The notes below the pieces were generated by a model. It made no database searches. It was not told where the DNA came from and saw only the letters and a program-made list of their open reading frames with translations. From assembly GCF_900101095.1 (NCBI RefSeq), contig NZ_FNFM01000008.1:1-64000 (forward strand): 64,000 nucleotides of DNA, read 5' to 3'. The position numbers and the translations under genes were made by a program. Positions within the stretch are counted from its first letter, which is position 1. Every line of letters begins with the position of its first letter. Below are positions 45,616-54,419 of this stretch, in pieces. This DNA is from Actinopolyspora mzabensis (GTDB lineage: Bacteria > Actinomycetota > Actinomycetes > Mycobacteriales > Pseudonocardiaceae).

Positions 45616-45660
45616 GGCGGCCCCCTCCGCCCGCTCTCACTCCGAAGCCCGACATCGTTT
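45616..45660 (+). repeat. degenerate 5' module of composite repeat, copy E
   Basis: GGCGGCCCCCTCCGCCCGCTCTC-type sequence followed by CTCCGAAGCCCGACATCG, in the same order as the module at 52382. It starts 38 bp after the reductase stop. The match is weaker than in copies A-D. Confidence 0.4.
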
Positions 45661-45692
45661 GGCCGCACCGCCGGAACGGAACTGACGGGATC

Positions 45693-47315
45693 ATGACCGA
45701 GTCACCGACCAGCACTTCCCCGCGCGCCACCTCGTTGCACGCGGCCAGGCGCGACGCCGAACTCGCGGAGTTGGCCGCCGGAGCACGTCCGGACGTGCTG
45801 GTCGTGGGCGGCGGGGTCACCGGCACCGCCGCCGCCCTCGACGCGACTCGCCGAGGGCTGTCGGTCGCGCTGATCGAGTCCGGCGACCTGGCGAACCACT
45901 CCCCCCGGTGGTCCGACGTCCTGCCGGACGGTCGTCCCCGCGACGGCCGTCCGGTGGCACTCGCCCGGGCACGCCGCGACGCCGTGGAGCGCGAAGTGCT
46001 GCTGCGCACCATCGCTCCGCACCTGGTGCGTACGGTGCCGTTGCTCGTGCCACTGGGCAGCGGAGTGCCGCGCGGCGTGGAGCTGGGGCTGCTAACCCGG
46101 TCGAACAGTGCGAACGCGATGCGCGTCGCGGCGGGCACCCCGGCGAGCACGCTTCCGGTGCCACGCCGGGTTCCCGCCGCCGAAGCACGCGCCCTGGTTC
46201 CCGGGCTGTCCGTACCGGGACTGCGGGGCGGCCTGCTGGAGTTCGGGGCCCAACTGCCGGACGAGGCGAGGCTGGCGGTGGCACTGGCGCGCACTGCCGC
46301 CGGACTCGGGGCACGCGTGCTCACCAGGGTCCGTGCCACCCGGCTGCACCGCGACGGTGCGGATGTGCTGGACCGGCTCGGGGATTCCGAGATCCGGTTG
46401 AAGGCCCGCGCGGTGATCAACGCGGCCGGTCCGCGCTCGGCCGAGCTGGTCGACCGCCCACCGCTGCGCATCTTTCGGACGCCGGGGATCGTGCTCGATG
46501 CCGCGGCCGTGGGGCTCACCGCGACCGGACTGACCGCACCGACGGCCGATGACTCCGGGCAAGCCGTGCGCTGCGTGCCACAACCGGGGAACCGACTGCT
46601 GGTCACGGCAGGCACCGTCGAACCCGACGGCACTCCCCCGGAAACCGCGGAACGACCGAAGCCGAGCGACGCCGAGGCGGGCGGGCTGCTCGCGGCAGCC
46701 GCCGAACTGCTCGGCCCGGCAGCGCGTGCCGCGGATCACCTGGACAGCCAGGTGGTGTCGCACGTGGTTCCCCGGCGAGCCCGTAGCCGACGGGGCGTCT
46801 CGCGAGGGGCAGGAGGAACCACGCGTGGGTCGGCCGACCCCCGAAGCCGGGAACATCACGTGCACACCTCACCCGCCGGGGTCATCAGCGTGCTGCGGGG
46901 TGCTCTCGCGCCGTACCGCACGGCCGCCGTCGAGGCCGTCGACAGGGCCGTGCGTGATTGCGGACTCCGCGCCGGGAACAGCCGCACGGCGAAGACACCG
47001 CTGGTGGGGGCAGCGGAGCGGGGGAAACTCGCCGAACTGGATGCGGAGCAACGGTTGATCGACCGCTACGGCACCGAGGCCGAACGCGTGTCGGCGATGA
47101 CCGAGCTCGACCCGGCGCTGGGCGAACCGGTCGTTCCCGAGCTTTCGACCAGCGCCGCCGAGGTGGTGTGGGCGGTACGGCACGAGGGCGCGACGAACGC
47201 CGAGGACGTGCTCGACCGGAGGATGCCGCCCGGGCTGTCCTCCGAGGTCCGGGCGAGGGCGTTGCCCCGGGTGACCGACCTGGTGACCAGGGCGCTGCGT
47301 GGGGTGTACCACTGA
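45693..47315 (+). CDS. FAD-dependent glycerol-3-phosphate dehydrogenase-like protein
   Basis: Encodes 540 residues from the ATG at 45693. The FAD-binding motif VLVVGGGVTGTAAALDATRR is intact near residues 35-55, and the C-terminal domain (LIDRYGTEAERVSAM, EVVWAVRHEGATNAEDVLDR) is that of GlpD. The short conserved stretch after the FAD helix, which in GlpD contains SS-x-S and HGG-x-RYL, is replaced by HSPRWSDVLPDGRPRDGRP. Activity as a G3P dehydrogenase is therefore uncertain. Confidence 0.75.
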   Translation: MTESPTSTSPRATSLHAARRDAELAELAAGARPDVLVVGGGVTGTAAALDATRRGLSVALIESGDLANHSPRWSDVLPDGRPRDGRPVALARARRDAVEREVLLRTIAPHLVRTVPLLVPLGSGVPRGVELGLLTRSNSANAMRVAAGTPASTLPVPRRVPAAEARALVPGLSVPGLRGGLLEFGAQLPDEARLAVALARTAAGLGARVLTRVRATRLHRDGADVLDRLGDSEIRLKARAVINAAGPRSAELVDRPPLRIFRTPGIVLDAAAVGLTATGLTAPTADDSGQAVRCVPQPGNRLLVTAGTVEPDGTPPETAERPKPSDAEAGGLLAAAAELLGPAARAADHLDSQVVSHVVPRRARSRRGVSRGAGGTTRGSADPRSREHHVHTSPAGVISVLRGALAPYRTAAVEAVDRAVRDCGLRAGNSRTAKTPLVGAAERGKLAELDAEQRLIDRYGTEAERVSAMTELDPALGEPVVPELSTSAAEVVWAVRHEGATNAEDVLDRRMPPGLSSEVRARALPRVTDLVTRALRGVYH

Positions 47316-47336
47316 GCTCACCTCGCCCGACCCGGA

Positions 47337-47404
47337 GATTTCGCGAGAAATCGAGGGAAATCGGGGCCGTGCGCCCCACCCTCGCGGAGATTTCGCGAGA
47401 AATC
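47337..47404. repeat. pair of GATTTC-GAAATC palindromes
   Basis: GATTTCGCGAGAAATC occurs at 47337-47352 and again at 47389-47404, 52 bp apart, starting 22 bp after the GlpD-like stop. The flanks also match (GA before, CG after). Confidence 0.9.
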
Positions 47405-47503
47405 GCCACCTAGGTGCGCCGGACGACCCCGCGAAGCTTCATTCGAAGGAGTGAGCCAGCTCGCGAGAGCCGTACCGCCGGATTCACCGTCGCCATCCTC
47501 GTA

Positions 47504-47552
47504 GCAGGAGGAAACTCCTGCGAGCCTTGGACCCCGCCTGCGAGCGGGGTCT
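47504..47552. terminator. two adjacent hairpins
   Basis: GCAGGAG-GAAA-CTCCTGC (47504-47521) has a GNRA-type tetraloop. ACCCCGC (47531-47537) pairs with GCGGGGT (47544-47550), followed by CTTCG. They lie between the GlpD-like gene and the ABC transporter. They could be a terminator or a leader/attenuator structure about 270 bp ahead of the ABC gene. Confidence 0.5.
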
Positions 47553-47820
47553 TCGTGCGTCCGGAGCGTTTTCGAACCTCGGAGTCCCACACGCGTCGTG
47601 GAGCTCTCCCGCAGCCTCGCCGGGGCCGGACCTTTCCGGCCGGTGACGGAGCGACGCGAAAGCTCCCAACCGCCGCGCTTCCACCGATAGGCTGATAATC
47701 CGAACCGAACTCGCGTGTGGTGCGTAGCCCCGTTCGGACGACACCGGTGCGCGGCACACGGCACGACACGCGTGACTGACGGCGGAACACCGTCGTCAAC
47801 GACAACCGAAGGAGAATTCC

Positions 47821-48732
47821 GTGCCCGAAGGCGCGCTGGAGATCGACCGGATCTCCAAACGCTACGGGGACGTCGTGGCCCTCGACGAAATGTCACTCAC
47901 CGTGCGAAGCGGCGAGATGCTGGGGTTCGTCGGCAGCAACGGCGCCGGGAAAACCACCACGATGCGGATCGCGCTGGGTGTGCTCGCGGCGGACTCGGGG
48001 GAGGTGCGCTACGACGACGCGCCCGTCGACCGGACGATACGCAGCCGGATCGGCTACATGCCGGAGGAACGCGGGCTCTACCCGAAGATGAAGGTGCTGG
48101 ATCAGTTGCAGTACCTGGGCGAGCTGCACGGCATGGAACGCGCGGAGGCCAACCGCGCCGCGAACCGGTGGACCGAGCGGCTGGAGCTGTCCGAGCGTCG
48201 CGATGACCAGCTGCAGAAACTCAGTCTGGGAAACCAGCAGCGAGTGCAGCTGGCCGCCGCGCTGATCCACGACCCGGCCGTCCTGATCCTCGACGAGCCC
48301 TTCTCCGGCCTGGACCCCGTGGCCGTCGAAGTAATGAGCACCGTGCTGGGCGAGATGCGCGACCGCGGTGTGCCGGTGGTGTTCTCCAGTCACCAGCTCG
48401 AACTGGTACAGCGGCTGTGCGACCGGGTGGGAATCGTGCGCCGCGGCCGGATGATCGCCGACGGCACCGTCGAGGAACTGCGATCCAGCGGCCCAGTGCG
48501 GCTGAACGTGCACGCGCCGAAGGCACCGGACGACTGGGCCGAAGGTCTGCCCGGCGTGAAGGTCGAGAGCCATCAGAACGGACACACCACACTGCGGCTC
48601 GACGAGCAGGCCGACGATCAACAGGTGCTGCGTGCCGCGCTGGATACCGGCCCGGTGCACGAGTTCAGCAGAACCCGCCCCAGCCTGACCGAACTGTTCC
48701 GCGAAGCCGTAACCGAGGAGCCCGACGAGTGA
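47821..48732 (+). CDS. ABC transporter ATP-binding protein (NatA-like)
   Basis: Encodes 303 residues from a GTG with AAGGAG 7 nt upstream. Walker A is GSNGAGKTTT (38-47), the signature is LSLGNQQR and Walker B is VLILDEPFSGLDP, followed by a switch His in FSSHQLE. The signature has LSLGN in place of LSGGQ, as in several NatA-like exporters. The C-terminal 80 residues form an extra domain. Its stop overlaps the permease start (GTGA). Confidence 0.92.
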   Translation: MPEGALEIDRISKRYGDVVALDEMSLTVRSGEMLGFVGSNGAGKTTTMRIALGVLAADSGEVRYDDAPVDRTIRSRIGYMPEERGLYPKMKVLDQLQYLGELHGMERAEANRAANRWTERLELSERRDDQLQKLSLGNQQRVQLAAALIHDPAVLILDEPFSGLDPVAVEVMSTVLGEMRDRGVPVVFSSHQLELVQRLCDRVGIVRRGRMIADGTVEELRSSGPVRLNVHAPKAPDDWAEGLPGVKVESHQNGHTTLRLDEQADDQQVLRAALDTGPVHEFSRTRPSLTELFREAVTEEPDE

Positions 48733-49985
48733 AACGGACACTGCACACCGTATGGCTGGTCGCCAGACGCGAACTGCGGACCAGGGTGCAAACCCGGGCG
48801 TTCGTACTGGGAACGCTGTTCATGGCACTGCTGGTGCTGGCGTTCCCGGTGGTGACGCTCTTCGCGGGCGCTTCGAACGCACCCGAGGACGAGCTGAGTG
48901 CCTCGGACAGCACGACTCGGCTGGGGATCACCCAGTCCGCGAACGGGCTCGCCGACCCACTGGAGCGAAAGGCGGGGGTTGACCGGCCCGCCATCAGCGT
49001 CCGGAAGGTCGCCGACACCGAGACGGGCAAGAACCTGGTGCGCGAGGGCGAACTCGACGGGGTGGTCGCGGGAACCCCGACCGCGCCGGAGCTGTTCGTG
49101 GAACGGCACGTCTTCCCGCACCTGGAAAGAGCACTCACCACGATCACCTACAACAACCAGCTCGACGCCGAGATGTCGCGATCCGGTCTGGATCCCGAGG
49201 CGGTGCGCGACCGGGCCGGTCGGGGCGAAGTGGCGATCGTGTCGATGGGGGAATCGCAGGGCGCTGCGGACGGACCGATGGCCGGGATCTCCGACGCGGA
49301 GAAGGCACAGCGGCTGATCATCGCGATGATCTCCACCTTCCTGCTGTACATGTTCCTGATCATGACCGGCCAGATGATCTCGCAGGGCGTCGTGGAGGAG
49401 AAGTCCAGCAGGGTCGTGGAGGTGCTGCTGTCGACCATCCGCAGCACCGAGCTGATGGCCGGAAAGATCGTCGGTATCGGGCTCACCGGGCTGATCCAGT
49501 TCGCGGTGATCGGGGTACTCGGCTTCACCGCGGCCACCGCCACAGCCGTACTGACCCTGCCCACCTTCACCGTGGCGGGCCTGCTCGGTTGGGCGGTGCT
49601 GTGGTTCCTGCTGGGCTTCACGCTCTACGCGACGATGCTCGCGGCGGCCTCCTCACTGGTCTCACGCCAGGAGGATCTGCAGAGCGTGATCACCCCGGTG
49701 ATCATGCTGCTGATCGTGCCGTTCTTCGTCGGGGTGTCGGTACTGCCGACCAATCCCGACGGCACCACCGGGACGGTGCTGTCCATGATTCCGGGCTTCT
49801 CGCCCATGCTGATGCCGATGCGGCTCGCGCTCGGCGGGGTGCCGCTGTGGCAGGGGGCGCTCTCGGTGGTGCTCTCACTGGTGGCGAGCGCGGCCGTGCT
49901 GTGGCTGGGCGGCCGGATCTACTCGAACGCGGTGCTGCGCACCGGAGCCAGGGTTCGGCTCAAGGACGCGCTGCGGGCTTCCTGA
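48729..49985 (+). CDS. ABC-2 type transporter permease (NatB-like)
   Basis: Encodes 418 residues from a GTG overlapping the ATPase stop. One N-terminal helix (RAFVLGTLFMALLVLAFPVV) is followed by a large extracytoplasmic domain (about 45-180). Then come five to six helices with ISQGVVEEKSSRVVEVLLST, a motif of the NatB/ABC2_membrane_3 group. Together with the preceding ATPase it forms an exporter, possibly for Na+ or a hydrophobic compound. The substrate is not evident. Confidence 0.9.
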   Translation: MKRTLHTVWLVARRELRTRVQTRAFVLGTLFMALLVLAFPVVTLFAGASNAPEDELSASDSTTRLGITQSANGLADPLERKAGVDRPAISVRKVADTETGKNLVREGELDGVVAGTPTAPELFVERHVFPHLERALTTITYNNQLDAEMSRSGLDPEAVRDRAGRGEVAIVSMGESQGAADGPMAGISDAEKAQRLIIAMISTFLLYMFLIMTGQMISQGVVEEKSSRVVEVLLSTIRSTELMAGKIVGIGLTGLIQFAVIGVLGFTAATATAVLTLPTFTVAGLLGWAVLWFLLGFTLYATMLAAASSLVSRQEDLQSVITPVIMLLIVPFFVGVSVLPTNPDGTTGTVLSMIPGFSPMLMPMRLALGGVPLWQGALSVVLSLVASAAVLWLGGRIYSNAVLRTGARVRLKDALRAS

Positions 49986-50020
49986 CGACCTGCTGCGGGT
50001 GCGCGCGGGCATGAACGAGC

Positions 50021-50054
50021 GAACGGGCCGCCCGACCATCCGGGCGGCCCGTTC
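50021..50054. terminator. bidirectional terminator between ABC permease and citrate synthase
   Basis: A perfect 14-bp stem, GAACGGGCCGCCCG (50021-50034) with CGGGCGGCCCGTTC (50041-50054), and a 6-nt loop. The two genes converge here. Confidence 0.85.
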
Positions 50055-50092
50055 CGTGATGCACCGGAGCGCAACAGGATTCCGAGAAGGAT

Positions 50093-51397
<1,305 letters not shown>

Positions 51398-51720
51398 TCT
51401 CCGAACCTCTCGCGCTCAGTCTGGGGGGTACTGCCGCCGACCAGCGGTACGTCCCGACACCCGAAGCGCCGGGGTCACCCGTTCCCGATCGAGCGCACAC
51501 GCCGGCCGGGATCACTCCGAACCGCCGCAGCACCACCCCATTGGGGTCCTGTCAGTAGTCACGCTAGACCGCGAAAGGCCTCTCACGCAGCAACGGTGTC
51601 TGCTGAAGCGGGAAGGTGGGACCACGATCACACTCGTTGTTCATCCCACCGAAGCACACGCGTCACACCTCGAGTTGTCGTCGTCACAGCCACCGGTTTC
51701 CGGGGAGGGGCAGGTGGGAG

Positions 51721-51873
51721 ATGGCCGTTCACGCGAAGGAGGACAGCGGAAACGCGCGCCACGAGATCGGCCACGGCTCGACGAGCGACCCGCGAAAAGT
51801 GACCGACATCACTGAAAGCCTTCGGCGCTCCAGGGCTCACCCGACCGGGTTAACTGACACTCTTTCGGATTAG
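51721..51873 (+). CDS. possible 50-residue protein
   Basis: An ATG preceded by GGGGAGGGG and GGTGGGAG opens a frame of 50 codons ending at TAG 51871-51873. The peptide is polar (AVHAKEDSGNARHEIGHGS, KVTDITESLRRSRAH). It contains one TTA leucine codon, read by bldA tRNA in streptomycetes. Spacing of the binding site is poor and no homologue is known to me, so it is only a candidate. Confidence 0.3.
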   Translation: MAVHAKEDSGNARHEIGHGSTSDPRKVTDITESLRRSRAHPTGLTDTLSD

Positions 51874-52179
51874 CGGGCCGCTTCTACGCACCGCAGCAAG
51901 GCCACGGAACCGGCAGGGGGCACCACCGCGAGAGAGCCGCCTCGGAAAACAACCCGCGAGGCGCCGCAGCGGCAACACGAAGTGTGATCAACACTGGGGA
52001 ACGTGCTGCGAACACTTTTCACGAAAGTGTTTCGCAACTACCTGGCGTATTTGATGAATACCAAGAGTATTAACCACTTTGCACTTCCGTGTGACAGACA
52101 AACCCCGGAAACGCCACTAACTTCTTCATCGCGGCCGCAACATGAAAAACAATCGCCAAATTGAGCAAAGGAAAGCAAC

Positions 52180-52233
52180 GTGGTCATTATCCAGTCGCTG
52201 ATCGACCTCCTCGTGAACATCGACGTGCTCTGA
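52180..52233 (+). CDS. 17-residue amphipathic peptide ORF
   Basis: GTG at 52180 has AAAGGAAAG 4 nt upstream and opens MVIIQSLIDLLVNIDVL, then TGA. The peptide alternates hydrophobic and polar or acidic residues (Q5, S6, D9, N13, D15) so that one helical face is fully apolar. It sits in a low-GC patch and is followed 68 bp later by a strong terminator, so it probably forms a small independent transcript. It could be a secreted or membrane-active peptide, a signal or a regulatory leader; none of these is shown. Confidence 0.45.
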   Translation: MVIIQSLIDLLVNIDVL

Positions 52234-52296
52234 AACGAGGACTCGCGTAGACGATCGGCACGCCAGAAGTGGCTGTGCTGGTTCCTCAGGTGAGTG

Positions 52297-52333
52297 AGGG
52301 GTGCCCCGGCTCCCAAGGGGCGCCCCTCTTTCA
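52297..52333 (+). terminator. intrinsic terminator after 17-residue ORF
   Basis: GAGGGGTGCCCC pairs with GGGGCGCCCCTC (one G-U) around a GGCTCCCAA loop, followed by TTT. It ends the low-GC transcript unit. Confidence 0.75.
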
Positions 52334-52381
52334 CGTCTGTCCGAGGACTGCCGTCCCATCGGCTGCCAAGTGGCTCGCTTG

Positions 52382-52615
52382 GCGGAACCTCTCGCACGGC
52401 TCTCGCTCCGGTAGGCCCGACATCGGGTAGCGACCACCCACCCAACGGCGGGGCCGTCCTCGCGAGAGCCGCACGGGAGAACCCGCGGCGGGGCCGATTG
52501 CAGGCGGGGCCGATTGCGGGCGGGGCCGATTGCGGGCGGGGCCGGAGTTCGGCCCGCGGAAGTGGTGGGGGTTCAGCGTTGGGAACCGCTCGGGCCGCGG
52601 ATTTCTCGCGAAATC
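52382..52615 (+). repeat. composite intergenic repeat, copy C
   Basis: The 5' module runs 52382-52430 (GCGGAACCTCTCGCACGGCT, CTCGCTCCGGTAGGCCCG, ACATCGGGTAGCGACC). The 3' palindrome is GATTTCTCGCGAAATC at 52600-52615. The middle shares GCCGTCCTCGCGA and GGAGTTCGGC with copy A. It contains a 16-bp tandem repeat (52488-52543). The order and spacing match copy A (234 versus 232 bp). Confidence 0.75.
52488..52543 (+). repeat. 16-bp tandem repeat inside composite element C
   Basis: GCGGGGCCGATTGCRG is repeated three times (52488, 52504, 52520) plus a partial fourth copy. The sequence differs from the 16-bp tandem in copy A, but the period is the same. Confidence 0.9.
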
Positions 52616-52639
52616 ACGGCGCCCACGCCGGTACGCGGT

Positions 52640-53584
52640 TCAGAGTTCGGAGGCGTAGGGCGGTTCGGCCCCCTGCCGGGAGACCGTCACACCGGCCGCC
52701 GCTGCCGCGAAGTTCAGTGCTGCGGTCCAGTCCTCCTCCGAAAGCCCGCGCACCGCCGCCGCGGACAACGCCCCCGCCCGCCGCAACCAGCACAGCAGCG
52801 CGGCCTGGATGGTGTCCCCCGCCCCGATCGTGTCCACCACCGACGTCTCGGCGGCGGCCACCTCGACGAACCCGCCGTCCGCGGTCAACACCGCGATCCC
52901 GTCCGCGCCTCTGGTCAGCACCACCGCCGCCGGACCACGGGCGAGCCACTCCCGTAACGCCTCGAGCAGTCCCGGCGATTCGACCGCAGACTCCGAACCG
53001 GCCAGCCACGCGGCGTCCTCGACCGAGAGCTTCAACAGGTCCACCGAGGGTAGCCAGCTCAGGAATCGTCGCCGGTAGGCATCCGGATCCTCGATCAGAT
53101 CCGCCCGGATGTTCGGGTCGAGCGCTGTGAACCGGCCCCGTTCGGATTCCCGGAACAGCACCCGCTCGTGCACCGAGGCTCCCGGTTCCAGAACCATCGC
53201 CAGCGTCCCGAAGGAGAGCGCCTCGACCTCCGCGGGCAGTTCACCGGGATCCGCGACGAGTGGCGCGGCGGTGCCCTCGGTGTGGAAGCCGTACCGGGCG
53301 GAGCCCCGATCGTCCAACTCCACCACGGCGAGCGTGGTCGGTTCCGCCCCCACCTGCACCTGGGTGGTGTCGGCACCGGCTTCGCGCAGTCGTTTCAGCA
53401 GTTCGGTACCGAATCGGTCACGGGACAGCCGGGTGAACATCCCCACCGGAGTCGCCAGCCTGCCCAACGCGATGGCGACGTTGTAGGGCCCACCGCCGAG
53501 CCGGGGGTGCAGCGGCGCGAGCTCGCCCCGGCGTGCCTCACCGGGAACCAGATCGACCAGGGCCTCACCGCAGATCAGGATCAA
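52640..53584 (-). CDS. PfkB-family carbohydrate kinase (fructokinase-like)
   Basis: Encodes 314 residues from a TTG overlapping the TetR gene's stop, with GGAGG 4 nt upstream. Family motifs are present: LGGGPYNVAIALGRLATPVG near the N-terminus and DTIGAGDTIQAALLCWL near the C-terminus, with the catalytic Asp in GAGD. The opening ILICGEALVDLVPGE is typical of fructokinase- and 2-keto-3-deoxygluconate kinase-like enzymes. It is probably controlled by the TetR protein encoded just upstream. Confidence 0.88.
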   Translation of the reverse strand: MILICGEALVDLVPGEARRGELAPLHPRLGGGPYNVAIALGRLATPVGMFTRLSRDRFGTELLKRLREAGADTTQVQVGAEPTTLAVVELDDRGSARYGFHTEGTAAPLVADPGELPAEVEALSFGTLAMVLEPGASVHERVLFRESERGRFTALDPNIRADLIEDPDAYRRRFLSWLPSVDLLKLSVEDAAWLAGSESAVESPGLLEALREWLARGPAAVVLTRGADGIAVLTADGGFVEVAAAETSVVDTIGAGDTIQAALLCWLRRAGALSAAAVRGLSEEDWTAALNFAAAAAGVTVSRQGAEPPYASEL

Positions 53585-54252
53585 TTTTCCTCCGTACCGT
53601 GTTCTTCCGTGCTCCGCACCGGATCGGCCTCCGAGGCGGACAGTCCTCCCACCAGGAAGTCCGAGAGCGCGTCGAAAGCGGCCGCGTCGGAGAGCCCCGT
53701 CCGCTCGGAGATCTCGCCGCGTTGGATGGCCGAGAGCGTGAGTCCGACCATCTCGGCCACCAGCGCGGAGTCGACCTCGCGGAAGACGCCCGTCCGCACC
53801 CCTTCGTGCACGTCCTGCCGGATCCGGTCGGCGGCGGCCCTGGCGTTGGACTCGTAACTGGCTCGGGTGGCCGGGTTGCTCGCCATGTCCGCGATGAACC
53901 GTCTGCTCGCGGGGGCCAGCTCGGCCGCTGCCGCCTTGAGGTACGTGCGCATCCGGGAGCGCGGATCGGTGCACTCGGCGACTCGTCGCTCGATGTTGGC
54001 GGTGGCTCGTTTGAAGAAGTGTCCCACCACGCGCACGGCGAGCTGTTCCTTGCTGTGCGCCAGCGTGTAGAGGGTGGACTTGGAGCAGTGCATGCGTCCG
54101 GCCAGCTCGTCCAACGTGAAGTGCGCGAACCCCTCGGCCAGGAACAGCTCGCACAGCCGGTCCAACAGTTCCGCCCGACGGGCCTGGACAGCCGGGGTTC
54201 GGGCGGGGTCACGCGGCTCGTGAACGGCTTCCGCCGGACGGGAATGAGTCAT
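53581..54252 (-). CDS. TetR-family regulator
   Basis: Encodes 223 residues. The helix-turn-helix lies at about 45-72 (FTLDELAGRMHCSKSTLYTL). The C-terminal ligand domain is helical with no named subfamily. The gene is divergent from an acyl-CoA dehydrogenase gene, and the gap holds a perfect 12-bp inverted repeat, so it likely represses both directions. Coupling with the PfkB kinase by a TTGA overlap makes it the first gene of a two-gene operon. The ligand may be an acyl-CoA. Confidence 0.88.
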   Translation of the reverse strand: MTHSRPAEAVHEPRDPARTPAVQARRAELLDRLCELFLAEGFAHFTLDELAGRMHCSKSTLYTLAHSKEQLAVRVVGHFFKRATANIERRVAECTDPRSRMRTYLKAAAAELAPASRRFIADMASNPATRASYESNARAAADRIRQDVHEGVRTGVFREVDSALVAEMVGLTLSAIQRGEISERTGLSDAAAFDALSDFLVGGLSASEADPVRSTEEHGTEEN

Positions 54253-54325
54253 CGTTCGAGGCTGCCACAGGCTGGGGGGTGAACCGTCCTTCGGGACGGC
54301 AACAGGTCGAAACCGGTTTCGCTGC

Positions 54326-54399
54326 GTACTCGAGGGCAGTACTATACGCCATCAACAGTACTCTATTCAGTCCTTGAGTACTCCACAGAGTACTCAAGG
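54326..54399. promoter_or_regulatory. AGTACT operator region between TetR and acyl-CoA dehydrogenase
   Basis: CCTTGAGTACTC (54372-54383) and GAGTACTCAAGG (54388-54399) form a perfect inverted repeat with a 4-bp spacer. Two more AGTACT cores and a TACTCGAG occur at 54326-54362. It is the probable binding site of the TetR regulator. Confidence 0.75.
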
Positions 54400-54419
54400 T
54401 GCGAAAGCCGGGGGCTTCG

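Larger units (their letters stand above)
51398..52639. other. 1.24-kb gap with small ORFs, a low-GC patch and repeat copy C
   Basis: The left third holds the presumed citrate synthase promoter and a possible 50-residue ORF. The patch 51960-52240 is strikingly AT-rich for this genome and carries the 17-residue ORF and its terminator. The right third is composite repeat copy C. Confidence 0.5.

Noticed and set aside
47410-47496. 28-codon minus-strand frame next to the twin hairpins, considered as a leader peptide
   Set aside because: The start context is weak, and no downstream minus-strand gene exists for it to regulate.
52142-52201. Alternative ATG frame (19 codons) overlapping the 17-residue peptide ORF
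   Set aside because: No ribosome binding site before its ATG. The GTG frame has AAAGGAAAG at a good distance.
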